Positions 1 to 7,003 of a stretch of 21,884 bases of DNA are shown here, one piece after another. Source of the stretch: Sphingobium sp. (GTDB lineage Bacteria; Pseudomonadota; Alphaproteobacteria; Sphingomonadales; Sphingomonadaceae). Numbering within the stretch: position 1 is the first letter of the stretch; every line of letters begins with the position of its first letter. The DNA lies in contig QFQF01000030.1 of NCBI GenBank assembly GCA_003248935.1, forward strand, positions 1 to 21,884, written 5' to 3'. Below the pieces are notes generated by a model. It made no database searches, was not told the DNA's origin, and was given only the letters and a program-made list of their open reading frames with translations. The translations under genes and the position numbers were made by a program.

Positions 1-110
1 CAAAAAATCCCCCTGATCCACGCCACGCTCCCGATCACATCACGAGAAAACCAGAATCATATCTCCTCTGCCAACGCTATGGGTTTTTCGAACCGTCCAC
101 CTGGCGAGGC

Positions 111-1247
111 TCAGTTGTTGCTATTCTGTACCGTCTGCACTGCGCTGGTCACAGTCAAGATCGGAGAAAACAGCTGGCTGATCAGTTGAATGAGTTTGCT
201 GGGCTGATTTGCCGCTGCATTGCCAAAGTAAAGCACATCCTTGTCCTGCATAACAAAACGCTGAGCGAGGAAATAGGAAGGGGTTTTCATCATGTTAAGA
301 TGATAGACCTTTGGCACCTCATTGCCCTGCTCATCGCGCACGTAACGGAACACGAAGATCGCCGCAGGATTGCCTATGCCAGGATTTACGCCACCGGCAG
401 TCGCAACCGCCTCCGCCAAGGAAACTGACGAACGGCTGAACGGCACCTGCTCCACCCGCCCGGGAGCGCCAAGCACCGAATAGGTGCGGGGGTTGTTGAT
501 CAGCATCAACCGGTCGCCAGGATAGGCGCGCACGTCCAGCTTGGGATTATCGACAAGATCGTTGACGCGGACGTCAACACTCTGCCCACCCCTGACGATC
601 CGCAGCAAAAGATCCTTGGTGTTCCCACGATAGCCGCCAGCCAAGGCAATCACGTCGGATAGGGTTTCCCGATTGGTCTGCAACACGAGCCGGCCTGGCT
701 TAGCTACCTCGCCCCCAACGATGATCGAGTTGGTGATTGCCTGATTCATCGTGACGATCACCTGGGGATTCTGCGAAAGTCTCGCCAGCGAATTGCGAAT
801 CATCGCCTCCACTTCGCCAGTGGTGATCCCCGCCACATGAAGCGTGCCGGCATAGGGAATGGTGATGTCGCCCAAATCGTCGACCCGCGTTGGTGGCAGT
901 TTCTGCACCTGTACGCCCGGATTCTGGCTCATTCCTCCGCTACTACCGCCAGCACCTGCGAACAGGGCAACCCCCGCTTCGTAGATATTGATGTCCAGCA
1001 CATCCCCCGGGCCGATCATGTCAGTCGGCGGTGGCGTGAGGTCAGGCAGCAATCCCGTCGCCACCGTATCCGCTCCCGGCACGTCCGCGATCGTGTTGAT
1101 TGGAACAACCTGAATCGGTGCCGTTCCATCCTTGGGAGCAGCAGCGGATTGTGCGATCTGCCCCCCGGTAGGGCCGCTGGAGGGTAGCGTAGCGCATCCC
1201 GCAAGTCCGGCGAGCAGGGTTAGATAGACGCTATTCTTGACTTGCAT
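111..1247 (-). CDS. Outer-membrane polysaccharide export lipoprotein (CtrA/KpsD/Wza-type)
   Basis: This is a capsule or exopolysaccharide export lipoprotein that should form the outer-membrane channel of the exporter. The N-terminus is a lipoprotein signal with an LAGC lipobox, giving lipidated Cys18. A Poly_export domain begins around residue 75 (IGPGDVLDINIYEAG). Two SLBB-like segments follow, one at GGEVAKPGRLVL and one at VLGAPGRVEQVPF, each ending in an AGG motif. The last ~25 residues (LIQLISQLFSPILTV) look like the amphipathic helix that Wza-type proteins insert into the outer membrane. The length of 378 aa is normal for the family. The gene is divergent from the inner-membrane exporter genes, whereas in classical ctrABCD loci it is co-directional. 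The ribosome site is weak. The assignment is sure at family level; the exact subfamily (Wza, CtrA or BexD) is not resolved. Confidence 0.93.
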   Translation of the reverse strand: MQVKNSVYLTLLAGLAGCATLPSSGPTGGQIAQSAAAPKDGTAPIQVVPINTIADVPGADTVATGLLPDLTPPPTDMIGPGDVLDINIYEAGVALFAGAGGSSGGMSQNPGVQVQKLPPTRVDDLGDITIPYAGTLHVAGITTGEVEAMIRNSLARLSQNPQVIVTMNQAITNSIIVGGEVAKPGRLVLQTNRETLSDVIALAGGYRGNTKDLLLRIVRGGQSVDVRVNDLVDNPKLDVRAYPGDRLMLINNPRTYSVLGAPGRVEQVPFSRSSVSLAEAVATAGGVNPGIGNPAAIFVFRYVRDEQGNEVPKVYHLNMMKTPSYFLAQRFVMQDKDVLYFGNAAANQPSKLIQLISQLFSPILTVTSAVQTVQNSNN

Positions 1248-1343
1248 CGCTAATGAACTCGGAGGCTTGCGGCTTCGATTTCGGACGCCTTAGCACCGGG
1301 TTTCAGCAATGGACAATAGTTCCTCTAACGATTGCGGCACAAA

Positions 1344-1389
1344 AACATGCTTGGCCTTGCGCCCTGCCGCATGTTGGCTTAGCGCAAGG
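1344..1389. promoter_or_regulatory. Nested inverted repeats in the divergent capsule-gene promoter region
   Basis: The spacer between the divergent export genes holds two interleaved perfect inverted repeats. AACATGC (1344-1350) pairs with GCATGTT (1369-1375), and CCTTGCGC (1355-1362) pairs with GCGCAAGG (1382-1389). They lie just upstream of the kpsE-like gene, so they could be a regulator site or an mRNA leader structure. The repeats are seen directly; the function is inferred. Confidence 0.35.
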
Positions 1390-1425
1390 GCGGCTTAGGT
1401 TCCCTTGAGGCGCTACAAAGATATT

Positions 1426-2589
1426 ATGAACGTCAACCCCTCGTTCCCGGTGGAGGCCGAAGCACCCACCCAGCATTCCGCCCTAGAGCATTGGCTCAAG
1501 AAGCGTCGCTGGTTCCTGCTGATGGTTGCACTGCCCACGCTTCTGGCTGCACTTTATTATGGCCTGATCGCGTCCGACGTCTATGTCTCGGAATCCCGCT
1601 TCGTTATCAAGAGCCCGGACCAGAAACGCTCGCAGATGTCGACACTGGCCAATCTGGTGCAAACCGCCGGCCTGTCGGGTGGCCAGGAGCAGACGAACGA
1701 GGTGCTGACCTATGTCCGCTCCCGCGATGCGCTCAAGGCGCTAGAGCAGGACGTCCACATTCGTGACAAGTTCTCGAGCCCCCAGGCTGATTTTCTGAGC
1801 TACTTCCCCCAGCCATTTTCTGATAACAGCTTTGAAAGTCTGTTCAAATATTATGGCAAGCGGGTCGATGCGCGCCTGGACGTCGAAGCGGGCACCGCGA
1901 TCATCAAGGTCGAGGCATTCACTCCACAAGACGCCTATGTCATCAACCGCAAGTTACTGGACCTGAGCGAGGGGCTGGTCAATCGGCTCAACGCTCGCGC
2001 GCAAAGCAAGGGGATTGCCGAGGCGCAGAAGCAGGTCGAACTCGCAACCCAGCGGGCTAGGTCTGCGCGGATTGCGCTAGCGCAATATCGCAACGCCCAG
2101 GCGCTGATTGATCCGGCCAAGCAGGCGGGCGGCGTGCTGGAAATCGCCAACACCATGATCGCGGAACGGGCCGCGCTTCAGGCGCAACTTGACCTGATGC
2201 AGCGCCTTACCCCCAATAATCCCTCCATCCCGGCGCTCCGCAATCGCATCGGCGCAATTTCCGTGCAGATCGCATCTCAGAACGGCCGGGTCGTGGGCAC
2301 TGGCAGCGGCATCGCCTCGAAGATGGGCGGTTATGAAGATCTTTTGGTGGAGGAGAAATTCGCAACCGAAAGCCTGACAGCAGCCAATGCCGCCCTGGTC
2401 CAGGCGCGCGCCGAAGCGCTGCGCCAGCAATTCTATCTGGAGCGTGTGGTCGACCCTAATACGCCCGACACACCCTTGCTACCCCAGCGCTTCGTCAACA
2501 TCCTAATTGTGTTCGCCGCATCCCTGTGCCTCTATTTCATCGCCTGGATGTTCATGATCGGCGTTCTTGAGCATGCGCCAGAAGATTAA
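1426..2589 (+). CDS. kpsE: Capsule export inner-membrane polysaccharide co-polymerase (KpsE/CtrB/BexC family)
   Basis: This protein spans the periplasm and links the ABC transporter to the outer-membrane channel in ABC-dependent capsule export. It has an N-terminal transmembrane helix (WFLLMVALPTLLAALYYGLI), a long periplasmic region rich in coiled-coil helix (AEAQKQVELATQRARSARIAL), and a C-terminal transmembrane helix (RFVNILIVFAASLCLYFIAW) before a short cytoplasmic tail. This two-helix layout and the ~390-aa size are standard for KpsE/CtrB. I chose the ATG at 1426. A TTG at 1405, seven codons upstream and with AGG five bases before it, is an alternative. The gene is two bases from the permease and clearly in the same operon. 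Confidence 0.92.
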   Translation: MNVNPSFPVEAEAPTQHSALEHWLKKRRWFLLMVALPTLLAALYYGLIASDVYVSESRFVIKSPDQKRSQMSTLANLVQTAGLSGGQEQTNEVLTYVRSRDALKALEQDVHIRDKFSSPQADFLSYFPQPFSDNSFESLFKYYGKRVDARLDVEAGTAIIKVEAFTPQDAYVINRKLLDLSEGLVNRLNARAQSKGIAEAQKQVELATQRARSARIALAQYRNAQALIDPAKQAGGVLEIANTMIAERAALQAQLDLMQRLTPNNPSIPALRNRIGAISVQIASQNGRVVGTGSGIASKMGGYEDLLVEEKFATESLTAANAALVQARAEALRQQFYLERVVDPNTPDTPLLPQRFVNILIVFAASLCLYFIAWMFMIGVLEHAPED

Positions 2590-2591
2590 TC

Positions 2592-3389
2592 ATGGCAAAA
2601 GGCAGCTTACAACAACTGCGCAATAGCTGGGCCGTGCAGGCTCGCGTCATCCACGCCTTGATGATCCGCGAACTGATCACCCGCTTCGGGCGGGAAAATA
2701 TCGGCTTTCTTTGGATCATGGCTGAGCCCCTGATGTTCGCGGGGCTTGTCGGGCTGCTATGGCATTTCACCCACGGCGCCACCGAACATGGGGTCAGCGT
2801 GATCGCATTCGTGGCGACGGGCTATATTCCGCTAACTTTGTTTCGGCATTGCGTTTCGCGTAGCGTGGCGGCTTTTACCGTCAATCAAAGCTTGCTCTAT
2901 CATCGCCAGATCAAGGTCGTCGATTTCATCATGGCACGGTTCATAATCGAACTTGTCGGCGGCATGATGGCGTATCTGTTCATAGCCCTGTTCTTGATCA
3001 TAATCGGCGAATTCCCCATACCTTCCGATATTGGGCTACTGATTGCAGGCTGGATGCTATATGGCCTGTTTTGCTTCTCTCTATGCCTCATTCTAGCGCC
3101 GCTTTCCGAAGTATCGGAAACGGTGGAAAAATTTATCCCTGTCACGACTTACATCATGATCCCCTTTTCAGGAGCATTTAACATGGTGTCGTGGCTGACC
3201 CCCGACGCTAGGAATTTTTTGCTTTTTTCTCCTTTCGTGAATGCGATGGAGATGATGCGGAAAGGGATTTGGGGTGACAAGATCACCGCTTATTATGATC
3301 CTTGGAATCCGATCGTCTGCTCTGCCATCTTTGCGCTCGTCGGCCTCATCATGTGTCGTCGCGTGCGCCGTATGCTGACCGTCGAATGA
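2592..3389 (+). CDS. kpsM: Capsule ABC transporter permease (KpsM/CtrC, ABC-2 family)
   Basis: This is the membrane subunit of the ABC transporter that moves finished capsular polysaccharide across the inner membrane. It is 265 aa with about six hydrophobic helices. The N-terminal cytoplasmic segment ALMIRELITRFGRENIGFLW, just before the first helix, is typical of KpsM/ABC-2 permeases. The reading frame starts two bases after the kpsE-like stop, and its stop overlaps the ATPase start (ATGA), so translation is probably coupled. It pairs with the KpsT-like ATPase. Nothing is missing or unusual. Confidence 0.94.
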   Translation: MAKGSLQQLRNSWAVQARVIHALMIRELITRFGRENIGFLWIMAEPLMFAGLVGLLWHFTHGATEHGVSVIAFVATGYIPLTLFRHCVSRSVAAFTVNQSLLYHRQIKVVDFIMARFIIELVGGMMAYLFIALFLIIIGEFPIPSDIGLLIAGWMLYGLFCFSLCLILAPLSEVSETVEKFIPVTTYIMIPFSGAFNMVSWLTPDARNFLLFSPFVNAMEMMRKGIWGDKITAYYDPWNPIVCSAIFALVGLIMCRRVRRMLTVE

Positions 3390-4033
3390 TCATTTGCCAC
3401 AACATTAAAAAATCATACTCACATGGCGGCCGGCGCAAGCAGGTGTTCGATGGCGTGAACCTGACCGTCAGTCGGGGCGAACGCATAGCCTTGCTGGGTC
3501 GAAACGGCGCAGGCAAAAGTACGCTGATAAAATTGATCGGCGGCGTCGAAATGCCGACCTCGGGCAAGATTACCCGTACTATGTCGGTATCCTGGCCCTT
3601 GGGTTTTGCCGGCGGCTTTCAGGGCAGTCTGACCGGTTATGACAATGCGCGTTTCATCGCGCGAATTTATGAACGCGATTATGCCGGCATCCGCGCGTTT
3701 GTTGAGGATTTCAGCGAACTGGGCAGCCAACTGAAGATGCCGGTGAAAACCTATTCTTCCGGTATGCGCGCACGCTTGGCCTTCGCCCTGTCGCTGGCGA
3801 TAGAATTCGAATGCTATCTGATCGATGAGATAATCCTAGTTGGCGATCAGAATTTTCAGCAAAAATGCCGGGTAGAAATGTTCGAAAAGCGTGAAGATAG
3901 GGCGATGATCATCGCTTCGCATGATATGAACTTTATGAGGAATTTCTGCAATAGTGCAGTGATTCTTCATGGGGGAACACTAAGAAAATATGATGACGTA
4001 AATTTGGCAGTTGATAATTACTCGAATTTATAG
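3386..4033 (+). CDS. kpsT: Capsule ABC transporter ATP-binding protein (KpsT/CtrD)
   Basis: This ATPase powers capsule export with KpsM. Walker A is GRNGAGKST (residues 38-46), the signature is YSSGMRARLAF (123-133), Walker B ends in LIDE (Asp147, Glu148), and the switch His is in ASHD (His179). The 215-aa length is normal for KpsT, which lacks the C-terminal extension of O-antigen Wzt proteins. The start is the ATG in the ATGA overlap with the permease stop. A longer in-frame start at 3302 would lie inside kpsM and is rejected. The 3' end and the spacer after it become AT-rich, which is common at capsule loci. Confidence 0.95.
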   Translation: MIICHNIKKSYSHGGRRKQVFDGVNLTVSRGERIALLGRNGAGKSTLIKLIGGVEMPTSGKITRTMSVSWPLGFAGGFQGSLTGYDNARFIARIYERDYAGIRAFVEDFSELGSQLKMPVKTYSSGMRARLAFALSLAIEFECYLIDEIILVGDQNFQQKCRVEMFEKREDRAMIIASHDMNFMRNFCNSAVILHGGTLRKYDDVNLAVDNYSNL

Positions 4034-4330
4034 ATTGCTGATTATTTATGCCGTAAAAAATATTTATGATTCCCTATTTTTCCTATTTTTTTCGTATTGA
4101 ACAGTTTTCTGTTTCCTGATTATCTCATGCCTCGAGGTGGAGGGAGGACGAAGATGAAGGATCAGGTCGCTCTACACTCGACCCCAGCGTTGGCTGCTGC
4201 AACCTGGAGGGATCGAAGGACTGGTTCTTGGGGTATTTCGGTCTGATCATTCCCGGCGGGATCTGATTTGATCGCGAGATTTGGGTTTTCTCTGCCGTCC
4301 GAAAGGCGATCGGGCCTTCACTGGCCAGTG
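4034..4330. other. AT-rich intergenic spacer and edge of the IS5 remnant
   Basis: There is no convincing gene here. The first ~100 bases are very AT-rich with T runs but no clear GC stem, so any terminator for the capsule operon is uncertain. A possible 30-codon ORF starts at ATG 4154 after a strong GGAGGGAGG-type ribosome site (stop before 4250), but its product resembles nothing I know. The end nearest 4330 should contain one terminus of the decayed IS5 element; I could not recognise its inverted repeat. Confidence 0.5.
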
Positions 4331-4735
4331 TCAGGTAGCGTTGATGCGCTCAAGATGTAGGAAGCGGCGGATATTGTAGACGAGATTGGCGAGCCCGATC
4401 TTCATTTCTGCCCTCTTGATGCCGACAGTTCGCACGAACAGGCCCGTGCGAGATTTCTGATCTGCGAACACATGCTCGACCCGTGATCGGATCATGGATT
4501 TGCCGGCGTTGGACCGCCTTGTCCGGGTCGGCATGTAGCTGCGCTGAACTAAGTTTCGCGATGCGGCGGCTTCTTTTGGTGCGCCCTCGACACGAAGCCA
4601 TGGCGCTCCATGAAGCCCTCATTCGCGCCTGAGCGATAGGCGGTGTCGGCCCAGACATTGGAGCCGGTGTTGCTGCGATCGAGCAGCCCTTCGCGCAGGC
4701 GGGCCCCGTCATGAGCGCTGGCGTCGGTTGCGTTA

Positions 4736-4760
4736 CCGCCCTTCGGGCGTTGCCTTCGGC
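4736..4760. repeat. 25-bp palindromic mini-repeat, copy 1, inside the IS5 pseudogene
   Basis: On the minus strand this contains GCCGAAGGC followed by GCCCGAAGGGC, so it holds two small hairpins. It adds an in-frame block (RRQRPKGG) between LIRRW and NATDA, where related transposases have no such block. About 20 of 25 positions match the copy at 5002-5026. Confidence 0.6.
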
Positions 4761-4872
4761 CCCAGCGCCTGATCAGCCGGAAGCGTCGGTCAATGGATGT
4801 GTGGTTCTTATAACCGAAGGCCGGGATAGCCAGGTCCATCGCCGACACTGATCCATCATCCCTTGGCGTCGC

Positions 4873-4896
4873 CCCTTCGACAGGCTCAGGACAGGC
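4873..4896. repeat. Sphingomonad PEPVEG/LSLSKG-type palindromic repeat
   Basis: The plus strand reads CCCTTCGACAGGCTCAGGAC followed by AGGC. On the minus strand, in the transposase frame, it reads CPEPVEG; in another frame it reads LSLSKG. I recognise this as the short REP-like repeat scattered through sphingomonad genomes. It interrupts the transposase between KFTKA and PRDDGS, where relatives have only a few residues. Confidence 0.7.
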
Positions 4897-5001
4897 TTTG
4901 GTGAACTTGAGCGTCCAGCGGGCGTCGCGATCCTTATGGCAGAGCTTGGCAGGCCTGCCTTTCCAATGCTCCGGGATACGCCCGGCCTTGATCTCCGCGT
5001 T

Positions 5002-5026
5002 ATGCCCTTTGGGCATGGCCTTCGGC
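5002..5026. repeat. 25-bp palindromic mini-repeat, copy 2, inside the IS5 pseudogene
   Basis: It contains the perfect palindrome ATGCCC-TTT-GGGCAT next to GCCTTCGGC, the same layout as the copy at 4736-4760. It sits between the transposase segments RNTAAE and AEIKAGR and shifts the reading frame. Confidence 0.6.
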
Positions 5027-5435
5027 TCTCGGCTGCCGTGTTGCGCTGCCGCGGAGCGGCAAGCATCGCAGCGAACCGATCGAACAGCGTCTCAATAGCT
5101 CCGGTTTTCGTCAGTCGTTCCCGAAACAGCCAGATGGTCTTTGCATCGGGAACGCGGTCCGAAAGGCCAAGGCCCAGGAAGCGCATGAACGAAAGCCGGT
5201 CGTTGATCAGATACTCGGTCCGCTCGTCCGACAGCATCAGCACCGGGTCGATCGGCGGGCGTCCGCCTTTGCTGCCATCCGAGTAGTCCAGCGACCGTTC
5301 CAGATCAGGCCGGAACTGCTCGAAATCCACCGCACGGGAAAACGCTTCCAACTGATCCTCAAGGTCGCTCAGCCGGGAAAGCCGATCCTCAACATCGAAA
5401 CGAAGTTCAACGCAGCTAAAAATCCCCGCTGACGC

Positions 5436-5567
5436 GTGCTCGATCGGATAATACTGTCGGGCTGCAATATAGACCCTCAATCCAAGGCCTACCGAGAATT
5501 GTCGGCGTTCTTCGCGGAGCGCTACCGGCACAATTTCATCGGGAGGAAGGGGGTCGCATATGGCTGA
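5436..5567 (+). pseudogene. C-terminal gene fragment at the island edge
   Basis: An open frame ending at TGA 5565-5567 reads like real protein (NIDPQSKAYRELSAFFAERY) and ends by overlapping the next start codon by eight bases. It can be followed upstream only to a stop at about 5430, where the IS5 remnant begins. The upstream part of this gene has therefore probably been lost, and the first few codons may be IS-derived. A complete 43-aa protein from GTG 5436 is possible but less likely. Function is unknown; the tight overlap places it in the same rightward run as the genes that follow. Confidence 0.5.
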
Positions 5568-5751
5568 TGCCGGGCGCAAAGCCGTTTGGGCACGGTGCCG
5601 GATCGACGTCTGCGGGCACCGCTGGGTCGTGGTTGATCTTCCCATGGAGATCATGAAGGCCGCGAATGCCATGAAGCGGGCGAAGTGCCCTGCCTGCGGC
5701 GATGCCCGGCCCTACGCCTCTGTGGCGCCCGCCAGCGGAGGTGCCGCGTGA
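5560..5751 (+). CDS. Small zinc-ribbon-like protein
   Basis: This 63-aa protein has four potential zinc ligands, Cys13-x4-Cys18 (followed by Gly19-His20) and Cys43-x2-Cys46 in CPACG. This spacing resembles a zinc ribbon. A strong ribosome site (GGAGGAAGGGGG) precedes the ATG. It overlaps the upstream fragment by eight bases and the next gene by four (GTGA), as in a compact phage or satellite operon. I do not know a named family. A nucleic-acid-binding role would fit the zinc ribbon but is inferred. Confidence 0.72.
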   Translation: MADAGRKAVWARCRIDVCGHRWVVVDLPMEIMKAANAMKRAKCPACGDARPYASVAPASGGAA

Positions 5752-5960
5752 CGGTGCGCGGCGCTCATAGTTCAGATGCGCGTGTGACGACGAATTTCGT
5801 CGGCACTGTTTCTGCATTGAAGTCCCAGGCCATGCCGCAGCCGCCGGACGAGGCGGCGGCGCGCTCAGCGGACGGGTGCGAGTGCCTGTCCTGCCAGACC
5901 GGCCGGACAGATTATCCCTGCTTGATCGAGGGCGACTATATTTTTGGAGATCGGCCATGA
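5748..5960 (+). CDS. Small cysteine-containing hypothetical protein
   Basis: The frame starts at the GTG that overlaps the previous stop (GTGA) and ends in an ATGA overlap with the next gene. The 70-aa product has a Cys cluster near its C-terminus (GCECLSCQTGRTDYPC), which could bind a metal or form disulfides. The first half is low in recognisable structure. Position and coupling in the operon are the main evidence that it is real. A longer ATG frame from 5685 would lie inside the previous gene and is less likely. Confidence 0.5.
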   Translation: MTVRGAHSSDARVTTNFVGTVSALKSQAMPQPPDEAAARSADGCECLSCQTGRTDYPCLIEGDYIFGDRP

Positions 5961-6430
5961 ACGATCAGGAAAAGTCCGACGCAATGTTAAGCGCCGTCGC
6001 GGTTGCCCGGCACGTCAAAACCCTACTTCCTCCGCTTAAGGACATTGATGCCATTTGGGCGGTGACCGAAATGGGCCAAGGATTGGGTCCGGAAATGACG
6101 GTGCCCGCCGTTTACCTGCACATTATCATTAGCGCATTCGAAGCCGAGGTTTTGGCCCATCAGCGTAAGGCAATGGAGGATGTCCTGCTGAAGCCGCAGA
6201 CGTCAATGGATGATGAGCAAATCACCGAACTTGCAATCCATCTGGCCAACGAAGCGCATAATCGGTCATTTGAGGCCAGGGAAGCGGCAATGGCCCTGTG
6301 GAAAGGGGCTGCGTCGATAGCCATCGCTAACATGCCACATGCCACGGTCTTGGCCGCGCTCGACGGCATTCATGCGATCACGCGCGCAGATGTGGCGGAC
6401 GTAATTGGCGCTGGGGCGACGAGGCAATGA
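5957..6430 (+). CDS. Hypothetical protein of the integrase operon
   Basis: This 157-aa protein starts at MNDQEKSDAML, has a purine-rich TTGGAGA ribosome site, and overlaps both neighbours by four bases (ATGA at each end). The sequence is mainly predicted helix, for example ITELAIHLANEAHNRSFEAR, with no membrane segment or catalytic motif that I recognise. It shares the layout of small accessory genes in prophage and satellite operons. Function is unknown. A longer start at 5876 lies inside the upstream gene and is rejected. Confidence 0.68.
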   Translation: MNDQEKSDAMLSAVAVARHVKTLLPPLKDIDAIWAVTEMGQGLGPEMTVPAVYLHIIISAFEAEVLAHQRKAMEDVLLKPQTSMDDEQITELAIHLANEAHNRSFEAREAAMALWKGAASIAIANMPHATVLAALDGIHAITRADVADVIGAGATRQ

Positions 6431-6669
6431 TCTATTTCGAACTGGCAGCCGTGGCGAAAGAAGCGGCAGTCTACTTGCAGGCCTTTCCAAATCGAAGCGC
6501 CGACGTCGCCGAGCCGGATATACCCGGCCTGTCAGGCGGGGCTGGGGCTAAGCTTAACTTAGGGTCTCAACTCGATCGAGGCTACGCGAGCGACTTAGTT
6601 TGGGACAGTGCCGGTGTGGATTCCGGTTGCAACGCTGCGGCCGGGAGGGAAGCACGTCATGGCGGTTGA
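6427..6669 (+). CDS. Small hypothetical protein
   Basis: The ATG at 6427 overlaps the previous stop (ATGA), and the 80-aa frame overlaps the next gene by eleven bases. The first ~20 residues (MIYFELAAVAKEAAVYLQAF) look like a normal helix; the remainder has unremarkable composition and could be weakly constrained. There is no recognisable domain. The evidence is context only, and it could be a spurious or decayed frame. Confidence 0.4.
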   Translation: MIYFELAAVAKEAAVYLQAFPNRSADVAEPDIPGLSGGAGAKLNLGSQLDRGYASDLVWDSAGVDSGCNAAAGREARHGG

Positions 6670-7003
6670 ACGGTCCATACCCGAATCGGTCATAGACCTC
6701 GACCGGAAGGTGTCCCGCGCGATGCAGTGCGGGCGGGGGATAACCCTGACCCGCGATCAACTCGATATCCTCGCCGGGATCGGCATGGTTCAGCGCTTGG
6801 CCGAGGCCAAGGCGGATGTCCTTAAGGAGCAGGCCGAATGGCGGCGGAAAAAGGTGGAGTTTACCAGCGGGGCGAGTTCTGGCTCGATCTCGCCCGAGGG
6901 GCAGGGGGGGCACCCGTCTCCAGCAAATGGTACATCTGGTGGTACGACGCCGCCAGCGGACGCCAGCGCCGGAAGAGCACGCGCACGTCAGATGTTCGAT
7001 TAG
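6659..7003 (+). CDS. Small helical protein overlapping the integrase gene
   Basis: A ribosome site (GGGAGGGA) precedes the ATG. The first ~65 residues form a plausible helical domain (LTRDQLDILAGIGMVQRLAE, then VLKEQAEWRRKKVEF). The last ~45 residues are Ser, Gly, Pro and Ala rich and look disordered. This tail is encoded over the first 166 bases of the integrase gene in a different frame. It could be a partner of the integrase (for example an excision factor), but no HTH motif is convincing, so I leave the function open. Confidence 0.6.
   Translation: MAVERSIPESVIDLDRKVSRAMQCGRGITLTRDQLDILAGIGMVQRLAEAKADVLKEQAEWRRKKVEFTSGASSGSISPEGQGGHPSPANGTSGGTTPPADASAGRARARQMFD

Larger units (their letters stand above)
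4331..5429 (-). pseudogene. Decayed IS5-family transposase
   Basis: Fragments in three frames together spell one IS5-family transposase of the type common in sphingomonads. In order they are the N-terminus LEDQLEAFSRAVDFEQFRPD, then SDERTEYLINDRLSFMRFLG, VPDAKTIWLFRERLT, DGARLREGLLDRSNT, VWADTAYRSGANEGFM and the C-terminal SRVEHVFADQKSRTGLFVRT. Compared with intact members as I remember them, residues after GRPPIDPVLM are deleted. A block carrying the first catalytic Asp is missing between AAML and APRQRN. The reading frame also breaks after HQKKP. Three short palindromes are inserted near 4736, 4873 and 5002. It cannot encode an active enzyme. The right edge is approximate because no start codon or terminal repeat is clear. 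Confidence 0.88.
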
